From: an uncultured Prevotella sp.
GTDB lineage: Bacteria; Bacteroidota; Bacteroidia; Bacteroidales; Bacteroidaceae
Length of the DNA stretch: 25,278 nt
Assembly (NCBI GenBank): GCA_946623195.1
Contig: CAMOQW010000017.1
Span: forward strand, 1 to 25,278
Direction: 5' to 3'
Shown here: positions 7,126 to 14,089 of the stretch, piece by piece
Layout of the letters: every line of letters begins with the position of its first letter
Position numbering within the stretch: position 1 is the stretch's first letter
Translations under genes and position numbers: made by a program
Notes under the pieces: generated by a model
The model's input: the letters and a program-made list of their open reading frames with translations, nothing else
What the model was told of the DNA's origin: nothing
Databases searched by the model: none

Positions 7126-9457
7126 GAACATACTACTCAGTCTCTGTGTCCTGCTGTTGACGGCCTGCTCCATGACGAAGGACATTCCCGAAGGCGACAA
7201 GCTCTTTACGGGAGTGGAAGGCATCACCTACAGCGACTACGAGCACAGCGCCAACTTCACCGCCGCCCAGGAGGAGGTAGAGGCGGCACTGGCCACAGCC
7301 CCCAACGGTGCCATCTTCGGTTCCAGTCGCTACCGCATCCCCTTCTCCTTCGGCGTCACGGTGTGGAACAAGTATGCCAACAAGGACAGCGGTTTTGCCC
7401 GCTGGATGACGAAGACCTTCGGCAAGCAACCCGTTCTGATGTCATGGGTTAATCCCGGCCTGCGCTCCCAGGTGGCCCGTGGCGTGCTGCGCAACTACGG
7501 ATACTTCAGCTCTTACGTCGGCTTCGACACCATTCCTCAGAATAATGCCAAGACCATGAAGATATCGTACGACGTTCACCCCGGGCGGCTGACCACCCTC
7601 GACAGCGTGGGCTACTTCGGTTTCCCTGCCGAGGCCGACAGTCTCATCCGGAGCACGCTCAGCGAAGCCACCATCCATCAGGGCGACCCCTTCGTGGTGA
7701 GCAATCTGGAGGCTGAGCGCACCCGCATCAGCACGCTGCTGCGCAACAACGGCTTCTACTACTACCAGCCCGGCTATGCATCCTATCTGGCAGACACCTT
7801 CGTTGTTGACGGCAAGGCCCAGCTGCGCTTCCAGCTGGCTAAGGACGTGCCCGACGTTGCCAAGCGCAAGTGGTATATCGGACGCATCAACCTCACCATG
7901 CGCAAGACGGCCCGTGAGGAACTGACCGACTCGTTCCGCGGTCGTTTTTTCACCATCCGCTATGCCGGCAAGAAGCCCCCCATCCGTCCCCGTGTGCTGA
8001 TGGCCGACCTGAAGCTGAGGCCCCGCCAACTGTATTCTTACAGCAACCAGCTGGAGTCGGTGAACAAGATCAATGCCATGGGTCTGTTCTCATCCACCAC
8101 CTTCGCCTTCACCCCCCGCGACACCACCGCGCAGTGCGACACCCTCGACCTGACGCTGACCTGCACCTTCGACAAGCCCTGGGACTTCTACGTGGAGACC
8201 AATTTCAATGCGCGCACCATCGGCCGCATGGGCCCCGAGCTGAAGATGGGTCTGACGCGCCGCAATGCCTTCCGTGGCGGCGAGAAGATTGACGTCAACG
8301 TGCACGGCTCCTACGAGTGGTCCACCAGCAACGGTTCGTCGATGAACAATTACGAGTATGGTGCCGATGCCTCGGTGGAGTTTCCCCGCATCATAGCCCC
8401 CTTCTTTGGCGGCAACCGCGTTCGCCGCGACAAGAACGGGCGCATCGTCCGCCGTCGCTACACCAACCCCAGCACCATCGCCAAGGCCTCCACTGACGTC
8501 ATCTACCGCCCCAGCTATTACAAGATGCATGTGGTCAGCGGCGAGTGGACCTACCGCTGGCAGAGCTCGGCGCAGAGCCGCCATGAGTTCTCGCCGCTCA
8601 CAGTGAAATATCAGTTTATGAACAGCCATACTGCCAGTTTCGACAGCGTGATGACCAAGAACCCCTACCTGAAGGTCACCATGCAGGACTACTTCATCCC
8701 CGAGATGCGCTACACCTATACCTACGTCAGTCCGTCGTCCCTGCTGAATCCCATCCGCTGGGAGACCACCCTCACCGAGGCCGGCAACGTGGTGGCACTC
8801 TACGATATGGCGATGGGAAAGAAATGGAACGACCGCGACAAGAAGATGTTCAGGAACCCCTACTCTCAGTTTGTCAAGCTGGAGACCGACTTCACCAAGA
8901 CGTGGACGCTGAATGGGCAGTCGAAGCTGGTGGGCCACGTCAACGCCGGCATCATCTATCCCTACGGCAACAGCGACTGGGTGCCCAACAGCGAGTTGTT
9001 CTACGTAGGCGGTGCCAACAGCATCCGTGCCTTCTCCGTGCGCGGCATCGGCCCGGGCAGTTTTGCCGGTGAAGGCGACAAGGCCCACGACTACATGATG
9101 CGCAACGGCGAAGTCAAGTTGGTGTGCAACCTGGAGTACCGCCGTCAGCTGTTCGGCAACCTGCACGGAGCCCTCTTCCTGGATGCCGGCAACGTGTGGA
9201 ACACCCGTTCCGGCGACAGAGGCGACGAACAGCAGGTCTACTCCGACAATGCCAAGTTCCGCTTCAGCCGCTTCTTCCGCGAAATGGCGGTAGGCACTGG
9301 CGTCGGCCTGCGCTACGACCTCGACTTCCTCATCCTGCGCCTCGACTGGGGTGTGGCCCTGCATGTGCCCTACGACACTGGCAAGTCGGGATTCTACAAC
9401 GTCGACCGGTTTGCCAATAGCCACACCCTACACTTTGCCATCGGCTACCCGTTCTGA
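7112..9457 (+). CDS. tamL: TamL: lipoprotein Omp85-family outer-membrane protein
   Basis: The 781-aa product begins with a lipoprotein signal peptide (lipobox LTAC, lipidated Cys19), then POTRA-like domains (about residues 30-430) and a 16-strand-type barrel. The Omp85 loop-6 signature reads SVRGIGPGSF, with R644, and the protein ends in phenylalanine as outer-membrane barrels do. A lipidated TamA homologue next to tamB is the known Bacteroidetes TamL arrangement. The start at 7112 is chosen because it gives the signal peptide directly; reading the frame further upstream would only translate out-of-frame tamB sequence. The 14-nt overlap with tamB implies coupled, stoichiometric synthesis. It could be labelled BamA-like in other annotations, but the lipobox and tamB neighbour favour TamL. 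Confidence 0.9.
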   Translation: MQRSKNILLSLCVLLLTACSMTKDIPEGDKLFTGVEGITYSDYEHSANFTAAQEEVEAALATAPNGAIFGSSRYRIPFSFGVTVWNKYANKDSGFARWMTKTFGKQPVLMSWVNPGLRSQVARGVLRNYGYFSSYVGFDTIPQNNAKTMKISYDVHPGRLTTLDSVGYFGFPAEADSLIRSTLSEATIHQGDPFVVSNLEAERTRISTLLRNNGFYYYQPGYASYLADTFVVDGKAQLRFQLAKDVPDVAKRKWYIGRINLTMRKTAREELTDSFRGRFFTIRYAGKKPPIRPRVLMADLKLRPRQLYSYSNQLESVNKINAMGLFSSTTFAFTPRDTTAQCDTLDLTLTCTFDKPWDFYVETNFNARTIGRMGPELKMGLTRRNAFRGGEKIDVNVHGSYEWSTSNGSSMNNYEYGADASVEFPRIIAPFFGGNRVRRDKNGRIVRRRYTNPSTIAKASTDVIYRPSYYKMHVVSGEWTYRWQSSAQSRHEFSPLTVKYQFMNSHTASFDSVMTKNPYLKVTMQDYFIPEMRYTYTYVSPSSLLNPIRWETTLTEAGNVVALYDMAMGKKWNDRDKKMFRNPYSQFVKLETDFTKTWTLNGQSKLVGHVNAGIIYPYGNSDWVPNSELFYVGGANSIRAFSVRGIGPGSFAGEGDKAHDYMMRNGEVKLVCNLEYRRQLFGNLHGALFLDAGNVWNTRSGDRGDEQQVYSDNAKFRFSRFFREMAVGTGVGLRYDLDFLILRLDWGVALHVPYDTGKSGFYNVDRFANSHTLHFAIGYPF

Positions 9458-9501
9458 TATTTCCCTCACCACTCACCTCGCACCTCTAAGTTGACAAAAG
9501 T

Positions 9502-9523
9502 GTTAATAGTTCATAATTCGTAG
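9502..9523 (+). repeat. Promoter-upstream repeat, copy 1
   Basis: This 22-bp element starting GTTAATAGTTCATAAT recurs at 11572-11593 with 20 of 22 identical positions. In both places exactly 22 nt separate its end from a TAnnTTTG -7 element. It therefore looks like an upstream promoter or operator element, or a remnant of an intergenic simple repeat. Confidence 0.6.
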
Positions 9524-9545
9524 ACCTTTCTTCATGGATATTTTG

Positions 9546-9553
9546 TACTTTTG
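9546..9553 (+). promoter_or_regulatory. -7 element of the nucleotidyltransferase promoter
   Basis: TACTTTTG fits TAnnTTTG and lies 36 nt before the start codon at 9590. The -33 box is not clear. The TTG within it is in frame with the gene but is not a credible start. Confidence 0.65.
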
Positions 9554-9589
9554 CAGGAAATATACCGTTTAACAACAAACAAGAAGGAT

Positions 9590-10531
9590 ATGAAACCAAC
9601 ATTATTTCTTTTAGCTGCCGGTATGGGCAGCCGCTACGGAGGCCTGAAGCAGCTTGACGGGCTGGGCCCCAACGGCGAGACCATCATGGACTATAGTATC
9701 TACGATGCCATCCAGGCTGGATTCGGCAAGATAGTATGGGTCATCCGCAAGGATTTCGAGGAGCAGTTCCGTACGCAGATACTTTCCAAGTATGAAGACA
9801 AGATCCAGTGTGAGCTCTGCTTCCAGGCCCTCGACGCCCTGCCCGCAGGCTTCCAGGTGCCCGAAGGACGCGTGAAGCCATGGGGCACCAATCATGCCGT
9901 GCTGATGGGTAAGGACGTCATCCGCGAGCCCTTCTGCGTCATCAACTGCGACGACTTCTACAATCGCGATGCCTTCATGGTGATTGGCAAGTTCCTGAGC
10001 AATCTGCCCGAGGGTGCCCGTAACCAGTATGCCATGGTGGGCTTCCGCGTAGGCAACACGCTGAGCGAGAACGGCACCGTGGCCCGTGGCATCTGCTCGA
10101 AGGATGCCCAGGAGCATCTGACCACCGTAGTGGAGCGTACCGAGATTGTGCGCTGTGCCGAGGACGGCTCCAATGCCGGTTCCGCCGCCGAGCCCATCCG
10201 CTACAAGGACGAAAACGGCAAATGGATAGTGGTAGACGACAACACCCCCGTCTCGATGAATATGTGGGGCTTCACACCCGACTATTTCGAGCACTCCGAG
10301 GCCTATTTCAAGGAGTTCCTCAGCGACCCGAAGAACCTTCAGAACCTGAAGGCCGAGTTCTTCATCCCGCTGATGGTCAACAAGCTCATCAACGAGCAGA
10401 CCGCCACCGTCAAGGTGCTCGACACCACCTCGAAGTGGTTCGGCGTCACCTACGCTGCCGACCGTCAGGACACCGTAGACCGCATCCAGAAGCTGGTGGA
10501 CGAGGGCGTATATCCCAACAAACTGTTCTGA
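9590..10531 (+). CDS. Sugar-phosphate nucleotidyltransferase (NTP transferase fold)
   Basis: The 313-aa protein opens with the nucleotide-binding signature LAAGMGSRYGGLKQ (residues 8-21) of GalU/RfbA/GlmU-type enzymes, which make NDP-sugars from a sugar 1-phosphate and NTP. A metal-binding aspartate pair lies in VINCDDFYN (D121, D122), and the conserved PWGTNHAVL segment near 98 fits the nucleotide pocket. The C-terminal half has no left-handed helix repeats, so a GlmU-type acetyltransferase domain is absent. The sugar cannot be told. The true start is the ATG at 9590; the upstream in-frame TTG lies in the promoter. The nrnA-like gene begins 6 nt downstream, and a GlmM-type mutase lies 2 kb further, which fits a loose cell-envelope sugar cluster. 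Confidence 0.85.
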   Translation: MKPTLFLLAAGMGSRYGGLKQLDGLGPNGETIMDYSIYDAIQAGFGKIVWVIRKDFEEQFRTQILSKYEDKIQCELCFQALDALPAGFQVPEGRVKPWGTNHAVLMGKDVIREPFCVINCDDFYNRDAFMVIGKFLSNLPEGARNQYAMVGFRVGNTLSENGTVARGICSKDAQEHLTTVVERTEIVRCAEDGSNAGSAAEPIRYKDENGKWIVVDDNTPVSMNMWGFTPDYFEHSEAYFKEFLSDPKNLQNLKAEFFIPLMVNKLINEQTATVKVLDTTSKWFGVTYAADRQDTVDRIQKLVDEGVYPNKLF

Positions 10532-10537
10532 TTACAC

Positions 10538-11572
10538 ATGCTGAACGATTTAATGACTACGAGGGAGTGCACACTGCTGCGCTCCCTCCTTGATGATACT
10601 CGCACCGCTGTGCTCTGCTGCCACCAGAACCCCGACGGCGACGCTATGGGTTCCCTGCTGGGTATGGCTGAAGTGTTGCGCCTGCTGGGCAAGGAGCCGC
10701 TGATGGTGGTGCCCGACCAATATCCCGACTACCTGCAGTGGCTGCCCAACTCGGAGAAGATAGTGCGCTACGACAAGCGCCGCGACTATGTGGACACGGT
10801 GCTCCGGATTGCCGACCTGCTGATCTGCCTCGACTTCAACACCCCGTCGCGGACTGCCGAGATGTCCGATGCCCTCTGCAGCTCTCCGGCCCGCAAGGTG
10901 CTCATCGACCACCATCCCGGCCCCGACGTCGACGCCGTGCTCACCCTCTCGCATCCCGAGATGTCGTCCACGTGCGAACTGGTGTTCCGCATCGTCTGGC
11001 AGTTAGGGCTCTTCGACCAGCTGGGCAAGCATTTCGCCGTCCCCGTCTACTGCGGCATGATGACCGATACCGGCGGCTTCACCTTCAATTCCAACAATCC
11101 CGAGATTTTCTTCATCATCAGTCAGCTGCTCACCAAGCGCATCAACAAGGACCGCATCTACCGTAACGTGTTCCACAACTACAGCGAGCACCGTCTGCGC
11201 ATGGTGGGCCATGTGCTGTGCAACCGCCTGGTGGTCGACGAGAGCCGCCATGCCGCCTACTTCACCCTGACGCGGGCCGACCTGAAGCAGTTCCACTTCG
11301 TCAAGGGCGATGCCGAGGGACTGGTCAACATGCCCCTGCAGATCAAGGGCCTCAAGCTGAGCATCTCGCTGCGCGAGGACACCGAGCACGAACACCGCGT
11401 GTGGGTCAGCCTGCGTTCCGTCGACGACTTCCCCTGCAACGAGATGGCAGCACGCTTCTTCAACGGCGGAGGCCACCTGAATGCCTCTGGCGGACGGCTC
11501 GACTGCACCATCGACGAGGCTGTCGCCGTGGTGCACCAGGCCCTGGAAGCCTTTGAAGACACGTTAAAGTAG
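10538..11572 (+). CDS. DHH/DHHA1 phosphoesterase, NrnA-like (nano-RNase/pAp phosphatase)
   Basis: The 344-aa protein has all DHH-subfamily motifs: HQNPDGDAMGS at 29-39, D99 in ICLDF, DHH at 124-126, GMMTDTGGFTFNS in the middle, and the DHHA1 substrate motif GGGHLNASGG at 310-319. Proteins of this size and layout are usually NrnA-type enzymes that degrade short oligoribonucleotides and often dephosphorylate pAp, using Mn2+; some relatives hydrolyse cyclic-dinucleotide products such as pApA. Which activity dominates cannot be read here. It follows the nucleotidyltransferase by 6 nt, so it shares its promoter. An internal start at residue 7 (MTTRE) is possible. Confidence 0.88.
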   Translation: MLNDLMTTRECTLLRSLLDDTRTAVLCCHQNPDGDAMGSLLGMAEVLRLLGKEPLMVVPDQYPDYLQWLPNSEKIVRYDKRRDYVDTVLRIADLLICLDFNTPSRTAEMSDALCSSPARKVLIDHHPGPDVDAVLTLSHPEMSSTCELVFRIVWQLGLFDQLGKHFAVPVYCGMMTDTGGFTFNSNNPEIFFIISQLLTKRINKDRIYRNVFHNYSEHRLRMVGHVLCNRLVVDESRHAAYFTLTRADLKQFHFVKGDAEGLVNMPLQIKGLKLSISLREDTEHEHRVWVSLRSVDDFPCNEMAARFFNGGGHLNASGGRLDCTIDEAVAVVHQALEAFEDTLK

Positions 11573-11593
11573 TTAATAGTTCATAATACATAG
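11572..11593 (+). repeat. Promoter-upstream repeat, copy 2
   Basis: Second copy of the 22-bp GTTAATAGTTCATAAT element, beginning in the stop codon of the nrnA-like gene and again ending 22 nt before a -7 box (11616). Two substitutions separate it from copy 1. Confidence 0.6.
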
Positions 11594-11615
11594 CGATTAG
11601 TTGCGAAGAAATTAG

Positions 11616-11623
11616 TAATTTTG
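11616..11623 (+). promoter_or_regulatory. -7 element of the DUF4827 gene promoter
   Basis: TAATTTTG fits the -7 consensus and lies 29 nt before the start codon. The -33 region has no good TTTG; the repeat copy immediately upstream may compensate. Confidence 0.65.
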
Positions 11624-11652
11624 CGCCCGGTTTTTTAGAATATCACAACGTT

Positions 11653-12336
11653 ATGAAGAAGTTACTATATGCAGCGTTGCTGGCCCTGCTCACCGTCTGC
11701 TACACCGCCTGTGAGTCCTACGAGACCTATGGCGACAAGAAGGATAAGGAGCGTGCCGCCATCAGCCGTTTCATCACCGACGAGAACATTCAGGTCATCG
11801 ACGAGATACAGTTCGAGGACAACGGCTACGTCACCGACACGTCGAAGAACGAGTTTGTGCGCCTCACCCGTACCGGCGTCTACATGCAGATTGTCCGCAA
11901 GGGCTGTGGCGACATGCTGGAGGAGAACCGCCGCGTCAACGTCTTCTGCCGCTTCATGGAGAAAAACCTGCTGACCGACTCCGTGCTGGTGCGCAACGAT
12001 GTCCGCGGCTCCTACTACATCGCCACACTGGGCATGAGCGTAGACCCGTCGCAGTATGTCGACAAGATGAGCGTCATCCGCACAGGCACCACCATCACCG
12101 CCTCGTTCACCTCGACAGAGAGCATGGGCGGCATGATGGAGATGGTCCACGGCTCGGCCAGCGTACCGTCGGGATGGCTGGTACCGCTCAACTATATCAA
12201 CATCGGGCGCCCTGTTGACGAAAACGACCAGATAGCCAAGGTGCGCCTCATCGTGCCCCACTCGCAGGGCACTGCCGATGCTTCTTCCAGCGTCTACCCC
12301 TGCTATTACGAAATCACTTACGTTCGCGAAAAATAA
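11653..12336 (+). CDS. DUF4827-family putative lipoprotein
   Basis: A 227-aa protein with a lipoprotein-like signal peptide: MKK, a hydrophobic stretch, and Cys20 in CYTAC. The -3 residue is tyrosine, so the lipobox is not canonical but is acceptable in Bacteroidetes. The rest reads as a mixed alpha/beta domain beginning AAISRFITDENI, which I recognise as the Bacteroidales-specific DUF4827 family, suggested to resemble FKBP-type folds. Function is unknown; a periplasmic or outer-membrane-facing location is the inference. It has its own -7 promoter element and is followed by an 81-nt gap containing two near-identical 18-bp repeats before glmM. Confidence 0.75.
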   Translation: MKKLLYAALLALLTVCYTACESYETYGDKKDKERAAISRFITDENIQVIDEIQFEDNGYVTDTSKNEFVRLTRTGVYMQIVRKGCGDMLEENRRVNVFCRFMEKNLLTDSVLVRNDVRGSYYIATLGMSVDPSQYVDKMSVIRTGTTITASFTSTESMGGMMEMVHGSASVPSGWLVPLNYINIGRPVDENDQIAKVRLIVPHSQGTADASSSVYPCYYEITYVREK

Positions 12337-12358
12337 AGAAATCGCCCTAAAACGTAAT

Positions 12359-12409
12359 TCGTCAAATCGCAAATAAATAGTAAATCACAAATCGTCAAAT
12401 CGTAAATAA
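12359..12409 (+). repeat. Pair of 18-bp direct repeats upstream of glmM
   Basis: TCGTCAAATCGCAAATAA (12359-12376) recurs at 12392-12409 with a single C-to-T change. The intervening bases are of the same AAATCG/TAAAT composition, so this is a degenerate microsatellite-like array in the leader region of glmM. No clear TAnnTTTG box is visible in the gap. Confidence 0.7.
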
Positions 12410-12417
12410 CAGACTAT

Positions 12418-13797
12418 ATGTCACTGATTAAATCTATTTCCGGCATCCGCGGAACCATTGGCGGACGCACAGGCGATACCCTCAATCCGCTGGATATCGT
12501 CAAGTTTACCACTGCCTACGCCACCTTCATCCCCCGTCGTGCGGGCAAGATCGTGGTAGGCCGCGACGGACGCATCTCCGGCCCTATGGTGCGCGACATC
12601 GTCTGCGGCACGCTGGTGGGCATGGGCTTCGACGTGATCGACATCGGCTATGCCTCCACGCCAACCACCGAACTGGCAGTCCGCATGAGCCAGGCCGACG
12701 GCGGCATTATCATCACCGCATCCCACAACCCCCGCCAGTGGAATGCCTTGAAGCTGCTCAACAGCGAGGGTGAATTTCTGACTGCTGCCGACGGCAGTCG
12801 CGTGTTGGAGATTGCCGAGAAGGAAGACTTCCAGTATGCCGAAGTCGACCAGCTGGGCCGCGTCATCATGGACGACAGTTTCGACGACCGCCACGTGCAG
12901 TCCGTGCTCGACCTCCAGCTGGTGGATGTCGAAGCCATCCGCCAGGCCCACTTCACCGTCTGTGTTGACAGCATCAATTCCGTGGGAGGCATCATCCTGC
13001 CCAAGCTGCTGGAGCGACTGGGCGTGGGCTATAAGTTCCTGAACGACGAGGTGACGGGCGACTTCGCCCACAATCCCGAACCTCTGGAGAAGAACCTCTC
13101 CGGCATTATGAATGAGTTGAAGAAAGGCCACTACGACCTGGGCATCGTCGTCGACCCCGACGTCGACCGTCTGGCCTTCATCTGTGAAGACGGCACCATG
13201 TTTGGCGAAGAATACACGCTGGTCAGCGTCGCCGACTACGTGCTGAGCCAGACTCCCGGCAATACCGTCAGCAATCTGAGCAGCACGCGGGCCCTGCGCG
13301 ACGTCACCCTGAAGCGTGGCGGACAGTACACGGCAGCCGCTGTCGGCGAGGTCAACGTCACCACCAAGATGAAGGAGGTCAACGCCGTCATCGGTGGCGA
13401 AGGCAATGGCGGTGTCATCTACCCCGAGAGCCACTACGGCCGCGACGCCCTCGTGGGCATCGCCCTCTTCCTCACCTCGCTGGCCAAGAAGGAGTGCAAG
13501 GTGAGCCAGCTGCGCCGCACCTTCCCCGACTATCAGATAGCCAAGAACCGCATCGACCTGACCCCGCAGACCGACGTCGATGCCATCCTGCAGAAAGTCA
13601 AGGAGATGTTTGCTGCCGACCCTACCGCCCAGGTCAACGACATCGACGGTGTGAAAATCGACTTCCCCGACAAGTGGGTTCATCTGCGTAAGTCGAACAC
13701 CGAGCCCATCATCCGCGTCTACAGCGAAGCCGCCACGATGGAGGCTGCCGACGAAATCGGCAAGCGCCTCATGCAGGTGGTCTACGATATGCAGTAG
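12418..13797 (+). CDS. glmM: Phosphoglucosamine mutase (alpha-D-phosphohexomutase family)
   Basis: The 459-aa protein has the four phosphohexomutase signatures in order: the phosphoserine loop TASHNP with catalytic S102, the Mg2+ loop DPDVDR at 246-251, the sugar-specificity loop GEGNGG at 327-332, and the phosphate-binding loop RKSNTEP at 424-430. GEGNGG is the sugar loop found in phosphoglucosamine and related mutases. GlmM converts glucosamine-6-phosphate to glucosamine-1-phosphate for UDP-GlcNAc, peptidoglycan and lipid A synthesis. Some annotations of this clade say phosphomannomutase/phosphoglucomutase, and specificity is not proven. It is the last gene of the block, ending 24 nt before a strong terminator. 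Confidence 0.87.
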   Translation: MSLIKSISGIRGTIGGRTGDTLNPLDIVKFTTAYATFIPRRAGKIVVGRDGRISGPMVRDIVCGTLVGMGFDVIDIGYASTPTTELAVRMSQADGGIIITASHNPRQWNALKLLNSEGEFLTAADGSRVLEIAEKEDFQYAEVDQLGRVIMDDSFDDRHVQSVLDLQLVDVEAIRQAHFTVCVDSINSVGGIILPKLLERLGVGYKFLNDEVTGDFAHNPEPLEKNLSGIMNELKKGHYDLGIVVDPDVDRLAFICEDGTMFGEEYTLVSVADYVLSQTPGNTVSNLSSTRALRDVTLKRGGQYTAAAVGEVNVTTKMKEVNAVIGGEGNGGVIYPESHYGRDALVGIALFLTSLAKKECKVSQLRRTFPDYQIAKNRIDLTPQTDVDAILQKVKEMFAADPTAQVNDIDGVKIDFPDKWVHLRKSNTEPIIRVYSEAATMEAADEIGKRLMQVVYDMQ

Positions 13798-13821
13798 TCC
13801 CCGGAATGTCAGAAAAAAAAG

Positions 13822-13859
13822 AAATGTCGCAGAAGCCCAAGACTTCAGCGACATTTTTT
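13822..13859 (+). terminator. Rho-independent terminator after glmM
   Basis: Perfect stem AAATGTCGC (13822-13830) against GCGACATTT (13848-13856), with an inner GAAG/CTTC stem, is followed directly by T residues (six T in 13854-13859). This is the strongest terminator in the window. Confidence 0.9.
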
Positions 13860-14022
13860 CATTTGTGAAATTCACCTTTGGAGTACTGAGAAAAGATGCT
13901 CCCATGGATAATCATTTGGCCAATAAATGATAAATATTTGCATAAAAGTTAGGGACTATCGGAAATGATGCGGCAAAATATTTTGGCTGTTTCTCTATTT
14001 TTGCTATTTTTTTTGCAAACCA

Positions 14023-14054
14023 TTTGATAATTCCGGAAATTATCATTACTTTTG
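14023..14054 (+). promoter_or_regulatory. Promoter of the alpha-galactosidase operon with an operator-like palindrome
   Basis: TTTG (14023-14026), 20 nt, TACTTTTG (14047-14054) is a perfect Bacteroidetes promoter 35 nt before the start codon. The spacer is almost filled by a palindrome, TGATAATT-CCGGA-AATTATCA (14025-14045), with perfect 8-bp arms. A repressor bound there would block sigma contact, which fits substrate-controlled expression. The cognate regulator is not identifiable in the window. Confidence 0.85.
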
Positions 14055-14089
14055 TAGCACGAAACTAACTATAAATAACAACAAAGTAT

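Noticed and set aside
8090..9424. 444-codon open frame antisense to tamL
   Set aside because: Same artefact of GC-rich codon use; tamL has clear domains and signal peptide on the other strand.
12421..13905. 494-codon open frame antisense to glmM
   Set aside because: Long antisense frames arise from the strong GC3 bias of the sense gene; composition is low-complexity and no family features are seen.
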